Shown: piece by piece, positions 41,566-51,420 of the stretch
How positions within the stretch are numbered: the stretch's first letter is position 1
Layout: every line of letters starts with the position of its first letter
Assembly: GCA_016873215.1 (NCBI GenBank)
Contig: VGXU01000012.1
Coordinates: forward strand, 1-51,618
Origin: Planctomycetota bacterium
GTDB lineage: Bacteria > Planctomycetota > Phycisphaerae > Sedimentisphaerales > Anaerohalosphaeraceae
Length of the DNA stretch: 51,618 bases
Reading direction: 5' to 3'
Notes under the pieces: generated by a model
Told to the model about the DNA's origin: nothing
The model's database searches: none
Seen by the model: only the letters and a program-made list of their open reading frames with translations
Position numbers and translations under genes: made by a program

Positions 41566-44500
41566 ATGGCGAAAAAATTAAACAGGAAATTGGTATATGT
41601 CGTTATCGCTGTCGGAGGATTTTTTTTCATCATTGTGGCAATTTTCGGGTTTAACTGGCTGAAAAGAAAAAATCCGCACTATTGTCTGGAGAAGGCCCAT
41701 CAGGCGGTCGCCAGCAGCGATTTCGTGACTGCAGAGCAATATTATCTCAGAGCTTATGGGCGAACTGAACTGGACAAAGACAAGATCGATATCTTGTTTG
41801 AGATGGCGCAATTTCATTTAACCGTCGGCCCCAAACATGAACCCAACTGGCGAAATGCGATTCAATGCTGGAATACGGTTCTGAATATTAACCCTCAGCA
41901 TATTGAAGCCCGCCGAAAACTTCTGGATTATTTCTACCAGGCCGCGGACAGCGGAAATAGCGGGCTTTGGAAACAAGTGGACGAGCATGCCACAAAACTT
42001 CTGGAGGTTTTTGAACAGACCAAAGAACAGCCGGTTCGTGAGGTATTGATGGCCGCCGCGAGGGCTTCTTATGAAATCGCTCTCCAGGGCAGCGAAACGT
42101 ATCGTCAGGAACGAGCCGAACGGGCGGCAAAATTACTTGAACAACTGAAAAAACTCGCTCCGGATGACGTGGAAGTTTATGAATATATGGCACAGGTTGC
42201 GTTGCTGAAGGGGGAACTGGATGAGGCAAAGGGAGTAAAAGACGCCCGAAGTACTGCTCAGAAAAACGCTCAGACAATTCTGCAGCAGGCGATTCAAAAT
42301 GTGGCGGATAAAGGGAAAGCCAGTGCTTATCTGGCGCAGTTTGAATTGCGTCAGGTGCAGGCGGACCCCAATACGTTGCCGCTATTTCGCAAAAAAGTGG
42401 AAGATTTAACTCAGACGTATCCGAAATCGGACCAGTTATTTTCTGTTTTGTCGGCCAGCTATGAATTGCACGGGACAATCGACCGCAGAAAGGAACTGGA
42501 ACTGGCTGTACAAAACGCAGAAAAGGCGCAGGAAGCAGCCGGAGGTCAAAATGTGATGTATGCGATCCGCACGGCGTCACTGCTGTACCGGATAGGATCG
42601 CTTTACGAAGAAAAAGAACCCACGGAACGCGCCATAAAAATCGCAGAAACCGCTTTAACGTTTCCCGATGCGACTATTCTGCGGGGACCGAAAGAATCGG
42701 CCGCAAGACAAAACCGTTTCATGCTTCAATCTTTCCTGGCCCGTTGTTTTGTAGACCAGGCTGTTATGGCAAGAAAGGCTAACGATGAAAAGACCGCCAA
42801 GTTATTTTATGATCTGGTGAATAAGGCGGTGGAAGAAATTACTCAGCTTGTCGGCGGAAGTACCACGTTGATTGCCCGGCAGTGGCAGGGGATGCTGGCT
42901 TTGGCGGAGAACAATGAAAAACAGGCCTTCCGGCTTTTGTACAAAGTCTATGAGGAAATGAAAGCTCTCGATAAGACGGGTGAGATGTCCTCAATCGACG
43001 CATATTTATGCTATACACTTTCACGTCTGGCTGCGACTCAGGGGTCATTGGGAATGCAGAGGGAATTTCTTGAAAAGGCATTATACAACCGTAACAGTAT
43101 CGCGCCGGAAAAACCCTCGGCGATTCTTGACTACGTGAACATCATGCTGAATCTTCAGGCCGGAAGCCGTGTGGTGGAAATCTTGGATTCTTATATTCGA
43201 GTATATGGTGAAAGTACGCGGGTTCGGTTGATGCGGATACAGGCGAATCTTCAGGCCGCACAGTTTGAAGAGGCGGGAAATCAGCTCAGCAAGATGGATT
43301 CGAGCAATCCTGAGGTGGCCCAGACTCGACTCTTGTTGGCAAATCTGCAATTGAATCGTTTGTTGGGCAGACAAGCTCTCGAAAAAAGGGACTTTTCCGC
43401 GGAGGAACAGAAGAAAATTTCGCAACTTCGTGTTGAACAGGATCAACTGCTTAACGAATTAATGCAGAAAAAGCCGGACATGGTCGATTCCCAGATTCTC
43501 GTTTCAGTCTGTCGTGAACGAATTGTCGAAGGTAAATTGGAAGAAGCGCGAAAATTAATTTCCCCCTTTGCGGCCTCGCAGAAGGAAAACGTGAACGTCC
43601 AATTATTGAAACTGCAATTGGATGAGCCGGATCCGAATGCTATTTCTCCGGCGCGACAGCAGGAACTTACGGAAACGGTTCTGCGGCAGATTAAAGACCC
43701 TGTTCGACAGGCATTGTTGCTGGGGCAGCATTACCGTGCTCTCGGCAAAGTCGAGCAAGCCAAAGAGCTCTACGAAAAGGCGTACCAGCAATCTTCGGAT
43801 AGCGTCGAGATCGCCAGCGACTATTTTAGTTTTCTGCTGGAACAGAAAAAGATTCTGCTCGCGGAAGAAATATTTGCCAAAATCCGCAATCAAAATCCGG
43901 ATGGTCATGAAGGCAATCTGTTTTTGGCGCAACTGGAAATTGCCAGGGAAAATTATCCCGCGGCTCTACGACGTCTGGATGAATGTATATCGCTCCGGCC
44001 CGGTTCGTCAGCGGCAATGATGCTGAAAAGTCAGGTCTATCTTCTCCAGAAGAATTATGGTTCAGCGGTGGAAAATGCCCGGTTGGCATTTCAAGTTGAC
44101 CCGCAGAATGGCATGGCGGCTCGTATGTTGGCCCTTACGATCTATGAACGAAACCGTAATCTGAGCGCCGCCGCCACCCCCGAACAAACAACCGAACTGG
44201 AGAAAGCTATCGGTATCGCTATGTTTCTTAATCCCGCCGATTGGCGATTGCAGGGCGTGTACGCCGAGGCGATCGAAGAAAAGGATCCGCAACGGGCTCT
44301 TGCAATGCGGCAGGCATTACTCAAGGGATTGCCCAACACAAGCAATGCTTTGATGCTGGGTAATATGGCGATACGTATGGCGCGGACGGAAAAGGACTCT
44401 GCTAAACAAAACGCGTTTATAGAGATCGCGGGCAATGCTTATCAGCAGGCGTACCAGATGGAACCTTCCAACAGAGAAGTACAGAACGCTTATATCGAAT

Positions 44501-46287
44501 ACCTGCGAGCCACCCGACAGCGGCAAAAAGCGACGGAGTTATTTGCCAAAGACGAAAGTGCCCTGTGGCGTTTTTATCTCAGCGATGGACAATATACTCA
44601 GGCTGCTGAGATTATCGAGAAACTTCTTGCCAAAAACGAGAATGATATCGAACTTTCCCAGGCATTAGTGGAAGCTTATAAGGGATTAGAGCAGTGGGAA
44701 AAGATGAAAGCTCCTCTGGGGCTGTTGGGTCGGCAGAAACTTACCGCGGATCAGGAAATATGGCTGATTCAAAAATATTTAGACACCGGCGACAATGAAG
44801 AGGCGGAAAAACGGTTGGCCAGTTTTCAAGAGCGCTATCCCGTCGATGACCGCGGACAAATGCTTGCGGCGTGGTTGAATATGTACCAGGGAAATATGGA
44901 GAAAGCCATTGAATTGGTACAGAAATATCTGGAGAAAGATACTCGTGCCCCGGCGGGGTGGAGATTGAAAGGTCGTATCCATCGACTCATGGATCAGCCG
45001 CAACAGGCCATTGATGCACTGCAGCGAAGCAAATCGGTTTTCTCCGACCCGATGGTTCGGATAGAACTGTCGACGATTTATAACCAAATGGGTCAGATAG
45101 AAGCCGCTATTGGAGAACTGGTCGGTGGTCTGAATGAACCACAGGTCCCGCCGCAAATGTTGCAGATGCTGGAATCATTGTATGTTCATCACCAACGAGT
45201 TAATGAACTGGCTCAATTCTATCAGCAGATGATTGGAAAATATCCAAACTCACTGTTTTGGTACACCAAAGCCGGTTTATTTCTCTTCGGACAGAAAAAT
45301 TATTCTGATGCCCTGACCCTGCTGGAAAAGGCATGGAATCTGAGCCGGCAGGGAGGATCTCCTGGCGACCACACGGCTCTGAATAATTACTTAAAGACTT
45401 TAATCGAAGCGCAACAAATGGAAAAAGCTTTGGCTGTGGCCGCGGGACTTATCGACACGCCGCTGGCTCCCGTGGCATATTGTAATATAGCCACAGTCCA
45501 GGCCAAACAGGGGCAGAACGACAAGGCTATCGAATCTTTTTCCAAGGCGATTGATAAAGCATCCGGAAAGTCATCCATGATATTGGGAACGCTTACGATG
45601 ATGGGGCGTGTTCTGGGTACGGAATTCGTGGAAAAATGGTGTAATCAGAAACTGGCGACGGACTCTAAATACATGCCGGCGCATATTATGCTGGCGGATA
45701 TCGAAGAACAGAGAGGCGCTTACAACAAAGCGATGGCGCATGTTGTCCAGTGTCTTGAGCAGGTGCCGGAAAATAGTCCGGACTGGATGGAATTTTCCAA
45801 TCGGAAAGCAATGCTTTTATTGGCGGCTTATTCCAAAACCGCCGATACGGGTTATTTTGAACAAGCGGTCCAGCAGTTGGAGGCCAATCTTAAAATGCAG
45901 CCGAATAACGCAACGATGATGAATAATCTGGCGTACCTGTTTGCGGATAATAACGTTCAAATTAACAAGGCTGTCGACTATTCACGTCGGGCTTTTCAGG
46001 TATCCCCGGCTGATCCTGTCTTTCTCGACACCCATGCTTACGCGCTCTGCAGAACAGGAGAGTTTGCACAGGCCGAACGATATTTGCGTCGGGCGATTCA
46101 GTTGTGTGAACGAGGCAATACTCCGGCAACGTGGGATATCTATAAACATCTGGGAATGGCTTTACAGGGGCAGAAGAAGAATAAGGAAGCCCGTACCGCT
46201 TTTGAGAAGGCTCTCGAACTGGGTAAAGAACTTCCTGAAAAAGAAAAAATTGCCTTGGAACAAATGATACGGGATTTAAAGCCATAA
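41566..46287 (+). CDS. Very large membrane-anchored TPR protein of the polysaccharide/exosortase operon
   Basis: A 1573-residue protein. One membrane helix lies near the start (KLVYVVIAVGGFFFIIVAIFGFNWL), with the rest probably in the periplasm. Nearly all of the remaining length is TPR and TPR-like helical hairpins, for instance AEQYYLRAYGRTELDKDKIDILFEMAQFHL, KAIESFSKAIDKASGK, PNNATMMNNLAYLFADNNVQINKAVDYSRRAFQVSPADPVFLDTHAYALCRTG near the C-terminus. Long TPR proteins (PrsT-like) recur in PEP-CTERM/exosortase loci; this one is longer than most. Its helices could form a scaffold linking inner and outer membrane parts of the export machine. It begins 26 bases after epsI and ends 25 before the tyrosine kinase. 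Confidence 0.85.
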   Translation: MAKKLNRKLVYVVIAVGGFFFIIVAIFGFNWLKRKNPHYCLEKAHQAVASSDFVTAEQYYLRAYGRTELDKDKIDILFEMAQFHLTVGPKHEPNWRNAIQCWNTVLNINPQHIEARRKLLDYFYQAADSGNSGLWKQVDEHATKLLEVFEQTKEQPVREVLMAAARASYEIALQGSETYRQERAERAAKLLEQLKKLAPDDVEVYEYMAQVALLKGELDEAKGVKDARSTAQKNAQTILQQAIQNVADKGKASAYLAQFELRQVQADPNTLPLFRKKVEDLTQTYPKSDQLFSVLSASYELHGTIDRRKELELAVQNAEKAQEAAGGQNVMYAIRTASLLYRIGSLYEEKEPTERAIKIAETALTFPDATILRGPKESAARQNRFMLQSFLARCFVDQAVMARKANDEKTAKLFYDLVNKAVEEITQLVGGSTTLIARQWQGMLALAENNEKQAFRLLYKVYEEMKALDKTGEMSSIDAYLCYTLSRLAATQGSLGMQREFLEKALYNRNSIAPEKPSAILDYVNIMLNLQAGSRVVEILDSYIRVYGESTRVRLMRIQANLQAAQFEEAGNQLSKMDSSNPEVAQTRLLLANLQLNRLLGRQALEKRDFSAEEQKKISQLRVEQDQLLNELMQKKPDMVDSQILVSVCRERIVEGKLEEARKLISPFAASQKENVNVQLLKLQLDEPDPNAISPARQQELTETVLRQIKDPVRQALLLGQHYRALGKVEQAKELYEKAYQQSSDSVEIASDYFSFLLEQKKILLAEEIFAKIRNQNPDGHEGNLFLAQLEIARENYPAALRRLDECISLRPGSSAAMMLKSQVYLLQKNYGSAVENARLAFQVDPQNGMAARMLALTIYERNRNLSAAATPEQTTELEKAIGIAMFLNPADWRLQGVYAEAIEEKDPQRALAMRQALLKGLPNTSNALMLGNMAIRMARTEKDSAKQNAFIEIAGNAYQQAYQMEPSNREVQNAYIEYLRATRQRQKATELFAKDESALWRFYLSDGQYTQAAEIIEKLLAKNENDIELSQALVEAYKGLEQWEKMKAPLGLLGRQKLTADQEIWLIQKYLDTGDNEEAEKRLASFQERYPVDDRGQMLAAWLNMYQGNMEKAIELVQKYLEKDTRAPAGWRLKGRIHRLMDQPQQAIDALQRSKSVFSDPMVRIELSTIYNQMGQIEAAIGELVGGLNEPQVPPQMLQMLESLYVHHQRVNELAQFYQQMIGKYPNSLFWYTKAGLFLFGQKNYSDALTLLEKAWNLSRQGGSPGDHTALNNYLKTLIEAQQMEKALAVAAGLIDTPLAPVAYCNIATVQAKQGQNDKAIESFSKAIDKASGKSSMILGTLTMMGRVLGTEFVEKWCNQKLATDSKYMPAHIMLADIEEQRGAYNKAMAHVVQCLEQVPENSPDWMEFSNRKAMLLLAAYSKTADTGYFEQAVQQLEANLKMQPNNATMMNNLAYLFADNNVQINKAVDYSRRAFQVSPADPVFLDTHAYALCRTGEFAQAERYLRRAIQLCERGNTPATWDIYKHLGMALQGQKKNKEARTAFEKALELGKELPEKEKIALEQMIRDLKP

Positions 46288-46312
46288 TCTTAATCAGATC
46301 AGGAGCAGATGT

Positions 46313-48601
46313 ATGAATCAAAATATACAACGTGCAGTTGGATCCTTAGTAAATCCTCCGTCCAGCCGGCCGGCTTTGGCAACTCAGCAGGCTGGAGTTC
46401 CAGACATGATGACCCCCAGGGAAATCGCGGGGATTCTTCGCCGGCATGTATGGATGATTCTGCTGTGCACGGTTATCGGCGCGATAGGAGGAACAGGAGG
46501 ATTTTTCCTGTTGCAGCGGTATTATCCCCGGTACACAGCGAGAGCGGCGATAGAGGTTCTGCCGTTGGAAAAAGGAGACCCTTGGGCTTTTAATATCGGT
46601 CAGCCTCAGAAAGACACCTATTACCAAATCCGTTTTTCTAAGGCGGCGATGCTTAAACAGCAGGCTTCACTGCAGGAGTTGATCCGCCAGGATGAAATTC
46701 GTCAGACAGACTGGTTCAAACAATTTGCCAAAACCGATGCTCAGGGAAATATCATCGGCGATTTGGACAAGGCCACTAAAGATGCAATTGACGACCTTAT
46801 CAAAAACCTTGGCGCCACAGCTCCGCGGGATTATACGTTTATCGAAATCTCGATGACTTGCGGCAGTGCAGCAGAGTCGGCTAAAATCACGAATAAAATG
46901 GTCGAACTTTTTACGACAAGTCAACTCGAACAAGCCCGAGGATTCCTTCGGACTCAACTGGCTGAACAGACGCGTCAGCGAAATGAGATTAACACAAGAC
47001 TGGGTCAAATTGAAACAACGCAGGCCAATATACGGGGGGCAACTCGTTATGCCCGTCTGAATTTGACGCAAAATACAAATTTTCGCGATTATATGGATGA
47101 TAAAATCGCCGACATTGAAAGAAGTTTCAGTAACCTTGAGAGCGATAGAGCGAACCTCGAAATACAAATTGAAACATTGAAAAAACGCGCTTCCAGCGAG
47201 CAGTTTGACGAAGTCATTAACGAACAAGTGGAGCAGGATGCGATTGCCCGCCAGCTTCGCGCCAACATCGCCGCCACCGAACCGGTTTTGGCGGAACGGT
47301 TGACCCGCTTTGGTGAGGACCATCGGTCGGTCCGTGAAATTCGGGATTCACTCAAACAAATGCGGGAAGAATTCGAGAAACGTCAGGCGTATATCGGCGA
47401 TGTTGTTCGTAAATCCAGATACCAGCAAGCCCAGGACGAAATGGCTGCTATGGCCCAGCAGTTAGAGACGGTAACCAAACAGTTACAGGCCGCTCGTGCA
47501 GAATACAAAGCAGTGGACCAGATTCGCTCGGAATACGATATATATGAAAAAAAGAGGGAAGAAGAACAGGCATTGTTAACGCAAATCACGGGGTATATCG
47601 AAAAATTAAACGCTCAATATCAGGACCCGCTGATCAGCAAGCTTCAGTCTTTAGGACCGGCGCCGATACCTTTAGAAATGAGTTTCCCTCGGCTCATATT
47701 ATTTCTGCCGGGCGGTACCATTTTAGGATTGCTGGCGGGTCTGGGGCTTGCTTTTGCAGTTGAGCTTTTAAACGACCTGTTGCGGACGCCCAGCGATATT
47801 AAGCGGCATTTGCGGGTGCCTATGCTCGGCGCCATTTGCCACGCAGATGACGACAGCGATATTGAAGGCGTTGATCTGTCGCATGTGGTTCGCCAGGCGC
47901 CCCATTCCATTATGAGTGAAGGCTATCGCCAGTTGCGAACCAATCTAAAATTGTCTGGGCCGGGCGGAGCGGAACACAAAACCCTGCTGGTGACCAGCCC
48001 CGCAGCCGGCGACGGCAAAACCTCGGTGGCGGTTAATCTGGCGGCAGCAATGCTCCATGAAAACAAGCGGGCCCTTCTCATCGACGCCAATTTCCGCAGG
48101 CCTTCTTCGGGACGTCTGTTCCCGCGCACCGAAGCCAATGGCTCCATATCGGAACATGCGGATTTCGGTTTAAGTAATTTTCTGATGGGACAGTGCGGCG
48201 ACGAAAAAGAAATTATTCGGCCCAGTGGTATCGAGGGCATGGATATTATTGACAGCGGTCCCTTGCCGGTCAATCCGGGAGAACTGTTCGACGACCTGCG
48301 AATGAAGCAGCTTCTGGATCGCTGCAAAGAAGCCTACGAATATGTTATCATTGACGGACCTGCTCTGCTGGTTAACGATGCCAAAATATTGGCCTCACAT
48401 GCCGACGGCACGCTGGTTGTCTTCAATGCCGCCGAGACGCATCGTGGAACCGCACAGCGAATTTTGCGGGAATTGCAGAGCGTCCACGCAAACACGGTCG
48501 GGACGGTACTGATGGGTGTCAAGAGTCGCAAAGGCGGCTATTTCCATGAGGTCTATCGCTCCTATCATGAATATCAGCGGGTTCCTGTGAATCAGGCGTA
48601 A
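46313..48601 (+). CDS. Wzz-type chain-length regulator fused to a bacterial tyrosine kinase (BY-kinase)
   Basis: A 762-residue inner-membrane protein. A Wzz domain lies between two membrane helices (about 44-65 and 462-485), with long coiled coils in the periplasm. The cytosolic kinase has Walker A SPAAGDGKTSVAVNLAAA (near 560-575), Walker A' RALLIDANFRRP and Walker B YVIIDGPALLVND. The C-terminus has a tyrosine cluster (GGYFHEVYRSYHEYQ, four Tyr), the usual site of autophosphorylation. Phosphorylation of this tail sets polymer length and export. AGGAG is nine bases before ATG 46313. Together with the Wza-like gene it forms the core of a Wzy-dependent export system; no wzx or wzy is in the window. 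Confidence 0.93.
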   Translation: MNQNIQRAVGSLVNPPSSRPALATQQAGVPDMMTPREIAGILRRHVWMILLCTVIGAIGGTGGFFLLQRYYPRYTARAAIEVLPLEKGDPWAFNIGQPQKDTYYQIRFSKAAMLKQQASLQELIRQDEIRQTDWFKQFAKTDAQGNIIGDLDKATKDAIDDLIKNLGATAPRDYTFIEISMTCGSAAESAKITNKMVELFTTSQLEQARGFLRTQLAEQTRQRNEINTRLGQIETTQANIRGATRYARLNLTQNTNFRDYMDDKIADIERSFSNLESDRANLEIQIETLKKRASSEQFDEVINEQVEQDAIARQLRANIAATEPVLAERLTRFGEDHRSVREIRDSLKQMREEFEKRQAYIGDVVRKSRYQQAQDEMAAMAQQLETVTKQLQAARAEYKAVDQIRSEYDIYEKKREEEQALLTQITGYIEKLNAQYQDPLISKLQSLGPAPIPLEMSFPRLILFLPGGTILGLLAGLGLAFAVELLNDLLRTPSDIKRHLRVPMLGAICHADDDSDIEGVDLSHVVRQAPHSIMSEGYRQLRTNLKLSGPGGAEHKTLLVTSPAAGDGKTSVAVNLAAAMLHENKRALLIDANFRRPSSGRLFPRTEANGSISEHADFGLSNFLMGQCGDEKEIIRPSGIEGMDIIDSGPLPVNPGELFDDLRMKQLLDRCKEAYEYVIIDGPALLVNDAKILASHADGTLVVFNAAETHRGTAQRILRELQSVHANTVGTVLMGVKSRKGGYFHEVYRSYHEYQRVPVNQA

Positions 48602-48638
48602 ACGACAACGGTTCTTTGAATAATAATGGAGAGGGATT

Positions 48639-49577
48639 ATGGAACGATTTCTCATCACCGGTGGAGCCGGGTTTATCGGTTCCAATCTGTGCCGGAAGCT
48701 CGTCAAGGAAGGCTGTTTTGTCCGTGTGATTGACAATCTCATTACGGGCAAACTCAGCAATCTCGCCGGCCTGATGGATAAGATTGATTTCGTGCAGGCG
48801 GATATGGGCGACCCGGCTGTCGCATGCACCGCGATGAAAAATATCGATGTGGTGCTGCATCAGGGAGCCGTACCCTCCGTTCCCCGCAGCGTCGACGACC
48901 CGCTGACAACCCATAAACACTGTGTCGATGCCACGTTCACATTATTAATGGCGGCGCGGGACGCCGGCGTCAAACGGTTTGTCTATGCCGCCAGTTCTTC
49001 CGCCTACGGCGATACACCGACACTGCCGAAGGTCGAAAATATGCTGACTAATCCGCTGTCGCCTTACGCCGTCGCAAAATTGGTAGGGGAGTATTACTGC
49101 AGCGTTTTCGCCAAAGTCTATGGACTCCAGACCATTTCGCTGCGTTATTTCAATGTGTTCGGCCCGTATCAGGACCCCGCCAGCCAATATGCCGCTGCCA
49201 TCCCGGCCTTCGTGACCAAAATCATTAAGAACGAACCCCCGACGGTGTACGGCGACGGCGAACAATCCCGCGATTTTACCTATATCGATAATGTGGTTCA
49301 CGCCAATCTGTCAGCCGCCCGCGCCGCCAAACTCAGCGGCGAAGTGGTCAATATCGCCTGCGGCCAGCGCATTACGGTCAATGAAATTATCCGGCTGATT
49401 AACAAAATCCTCGGCAAATCCGTCCAGCCGAAATACGAACCCTCGCGGCCGGGCGACGTCAAACACTCGCTGGCCTCGATTGAACTGGCCAAAAAGGTCA
49501 TCGGCTATAAGCCGGTTATCTCGTTCGGCGACGGCCTTGAACGGGCCATCGCGTGGTATCGCGAAAATCTCGTATAA
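48639..49577 (+). CDS. UDP-sugar 4-epimerase (WbpP-like SDR)
   Basis: A 312-residue NAD-dependent short-chain dehydrogenase/epimerase. The Rossmann motif GGAGFIGSNLCRKL, the active-site SPYAVAK, and the blocks AASSSAYGD, RYFNVFGPYQDP and YGDGEQSRDFTYIDNV resemble WbpP (UDP-GlcNAc 4-epimerase) more than GalE. It would supply an N-acetylated sugar nucleotide, such as UDP-GalNAc, for the polysaccharide. The substrate is inferred. GGAGAGG lies before ATG 48639, 37 bases after the tyrosine kinase gene. Confidence 0.9.
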   Translation: MERFLITGGAGFIGSNLCRKLVKEGCFVRVIDNLITGKLSNLAGLMDKIDFVQADMGDPAVACTAMKNIDVVLHQGAVPSVPRSVDDPLTTHKHCVDATFTLLMAARDAGVKRFVYAASSSAYGDTPTLPKVENMLTNPLSPYAVAKLVGEYYCSVFAKVYGLQTISLRYFNVFGPYQDPASQYAAAIPAFVTKIIKNEPPTVYGDGEQSRDFTYIDNVVHANLSAARAAKLSGEVVNIACGQRITVNEIIRLINKILGKSVQPKYEPSRPGDVKHSLASIELAKKVIGYKPVISFGDGLERAIAWYRENLV

Positions 49578-49588
49578 CATTCATGTAG

Positions 49589-49608
49589 CACAGCCGCCCT
49601 CGGCTGTG
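49589..49608. repeat. REP-like palindrome
   Basis: CACAGCCG (49589-49596) and CGGCTGTG (49601-49608) form a perfect 8-bp stem with loop CCCT. It lies between the epimerase and the diguanylate cyclase. Similar elements are known as dispersed repeats in planctomycete genomes; without a T run it is not a standard terminator. Confidence 0.7.
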
Positions 49609-49635
49609 GAATGCTTTCCGGTAAAAGAGGGAACA

Positions 49636-50670
49636 ATGCCATTATCCGGGTTAAATTCCGTTCGGCGTATTCTGGCGCTCCTGCCGGAATCAAACGTCCT
49701 TGCCAACTGGGCGTCGCAGGCCGGGGCACAGATACAATTCTGCCAAACTACCGCCGATCTGCTCTCGCTGGCCGCCGCCGGCGGCGATGACTTGATTTTC
49801 CTTCACCTGCGCCGGATTAGGGAACGCATCGACCATACCCTTCAGTCGCTTCGCCAGGCCAACCCGGCGGGCCGTATTATCCTGCTTTGCTCGATGGCCG
49901 AGGAACCGCTGGCCATCCGGCTGACACAAAGTGCCGCCGCCGGCAAATCGGCCGACGATTATTTTATTTATCCGGGCGGTTTTACCGAATGGATTCACGG
50001 CTGGGTGGCACAGCAAAAAAATACATTGTTCCCCACGCTGGCCGAACCGACCGAGGCCCTGCGGCATCTCGAAAAACTGGCCACCGAAGACGACCTGACC
50101 GGCCTGAAAAATCGCCGCTATATCCGCCAATTTCTTCGCCAAATCCTCGACTATGCCCATAAAGACCAGTTTCACGTCACCATCCTGCTGTTCGATATCG
50201 ACAATTTCAAGCAGTATAACGACCTCTACGGCCATACCATCGGCGACGAAGTCCTCCGGCAGGTCGGCGAAGTGATGAAACGCTGCTGCCGGGCACACGA
50301 CGTCGTCGCCCGCATCGGCGGCGATGAATACGCCGTGGTCTTTTGGGATTTGCCTTCGGCGGGCCTGGAAGCGTCGGCCTCCGCCGAACGCCGCAAGGCC
50401 GTCAGCGGACATCCGCGGGAGCCGCTGTTTATGGCCCAGCGATTTTGCCGGCAGTTGCGTCAGGCGAAGCCGCCTTCACTCGGCGACTCCGGCAAGGGAA
50501 GCCTGACCATCAGCGGCGGGCTGGCGTCGTTTCCCGACGACGGCGACAATGAAACCCGGCTGTGGGAACAGGCCGACCATGCCATGCTGCGGGCCAAGCA
50601 ATCCGGCAAGAACAAAATCCTCATCGTCGGCAAATCCGCCGACGCCCCCAATTCCCCGCCAATTTCTTAG
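49636..50670 (+). CDS. Diguanylate cyclase (GGDEF domain, GGDEY) with receiver-like N-terminus
   Basis: A 344-residue enzyme that makes cyclic di-GMP from two GTP. The N-terminal 125 residues look like a receiver fold without the usual phosphorylation pocket (RRILALLPESNVLANWASQ...DDLIFLHLRRI...RIILLCSMAEEPLAI). The GGDEF domain begins DDLTGLKNRRYIRQFL, has FDIDNFKQYNDLYGH, and the active motif GGDEY at 228-232. RAHD five residues before it is a product-inhibition site (RxxD). GGLASFPDDGDNE and AMLRAKQSGKNK close the domain. AGAGGG precedes ATG 49636. As last gene of the polysaccharide cluster it could tune export through c-di-GMP; a palindrome separates it from the epimerase, so it may also be transcribed alone. 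Confidence 0.93.
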   Translation: MPLSGLNSVRRILALLPESNVLANWASQAGAQIQFCQTTADLLSLAAAGGDDLIFLHLRRIRERIDHTLQSLRQANPAGRIILLCSMAEEPLAIRLTQSAAAGKSADDYFIYPGGFTEWIHGWVAQQKNTLFPTLAEPTEALRHLEKLATEDDLTGLKNRRYIRQFLRQILDYAHKDQFHVTILLFDIDNFKQYNDLYGHTIGDEVLRQVGEVMKRCCRAHDVVARIGGDEYAVVFWDLPSAGLEASASAERRKAVSGHPREPLFMAQRFCRQLRQAKPPSLGDSGKGSLTISGGLASFPDDGDNETRLWEQADHAMLRAKQSGKNKILIVGKSADAPNSPPIS

Positions 50671-51386
50671 CGTCCAGCGTACTGGAAAAGTTATCCACAA
50701 ATGGGTTCGTTTCGTTTTTTTGGGTTGTTTTTTGACCTCCATTTCTGCGATTTTGATATTGATAACGCCTATTTGGTCGTAAAAAAATTGGGTTCGTTTT
50801 TGGAACAGACGGAACCACAGATTTCGCAGATTGCACAGATTATTTTTTTGACAGGATTTACAGGATTTAGATTTTTTATTTTTCTGACGACATGGATTCC
50901 CGCCTTCCGTCTTCGCTTCGCTACGACGCGACAAGTTGGGTTCGTTTGGGTTAAAATTGGGTTTAGAGGCGTATTTTGTGATCATTTTTGCTCACTTTTT
51001 GGCTTTAAATTGGCTTTTTTGTTCATTTTTTTGGGTTTAATTGGCTTTTTTTAAAGCCAAGAGTCCAGAGACCAGAGAAATAAAAAGAAGTCAGAAGTCG
51101 GGAGTCAGGAGCCAGAATAAGGAGTCGGCGGAGCCGACAGCCAAAATGAACAGATTTCTCACCCGCAAGGGGTTCGAAATGACGGACCTCTTGCTTTGCC
51201 AACGTTTTTAACAACATAATGTCCATGCTCCTTTCCGGAGCGGAAAAACCGCCCTCTATGATTACCGGGGACTTGCATATCCGTGTCGAAAATTCGTGAT
51301 TTTTGCAGGACGGGAAAGCTGTAAGTCTTTATGTGGAATGGAGTTAAAAATTTATGGAGTTTCTAAGGATAGCAGGATAGTGCAAT

Positions 51387-51420
51387 CGCAATACGTTTTA
51401 TCTGGATAAAACGTATTGCG
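51387..51420. repeat. Perfect 15-bp inverted repeat
   Basis: CGCAATACGTTTTAT (51387-51401) and its exact reverse complement (51406-51420) are separated by CTGG. No T run follows, so it is not a typical terminator. Confidence 0.85.

Noticed and set aside
50691-50699. A perfect DnaA box (TTATCCACA) next to AT-rich sequence
   Set aside because: It is a single box, and one nine-base match is not rare in 50 kb. No dnaA, dnaN or further boxes are near, so an origin is not supported.
50476-50985. A 169-codon minus-strand frame overlapping the diguanylate cyclase end and the repeat field
   Set aside because: Half of it is antisense to the GGDEF domain and the rest is repeat-derived; no start signal.
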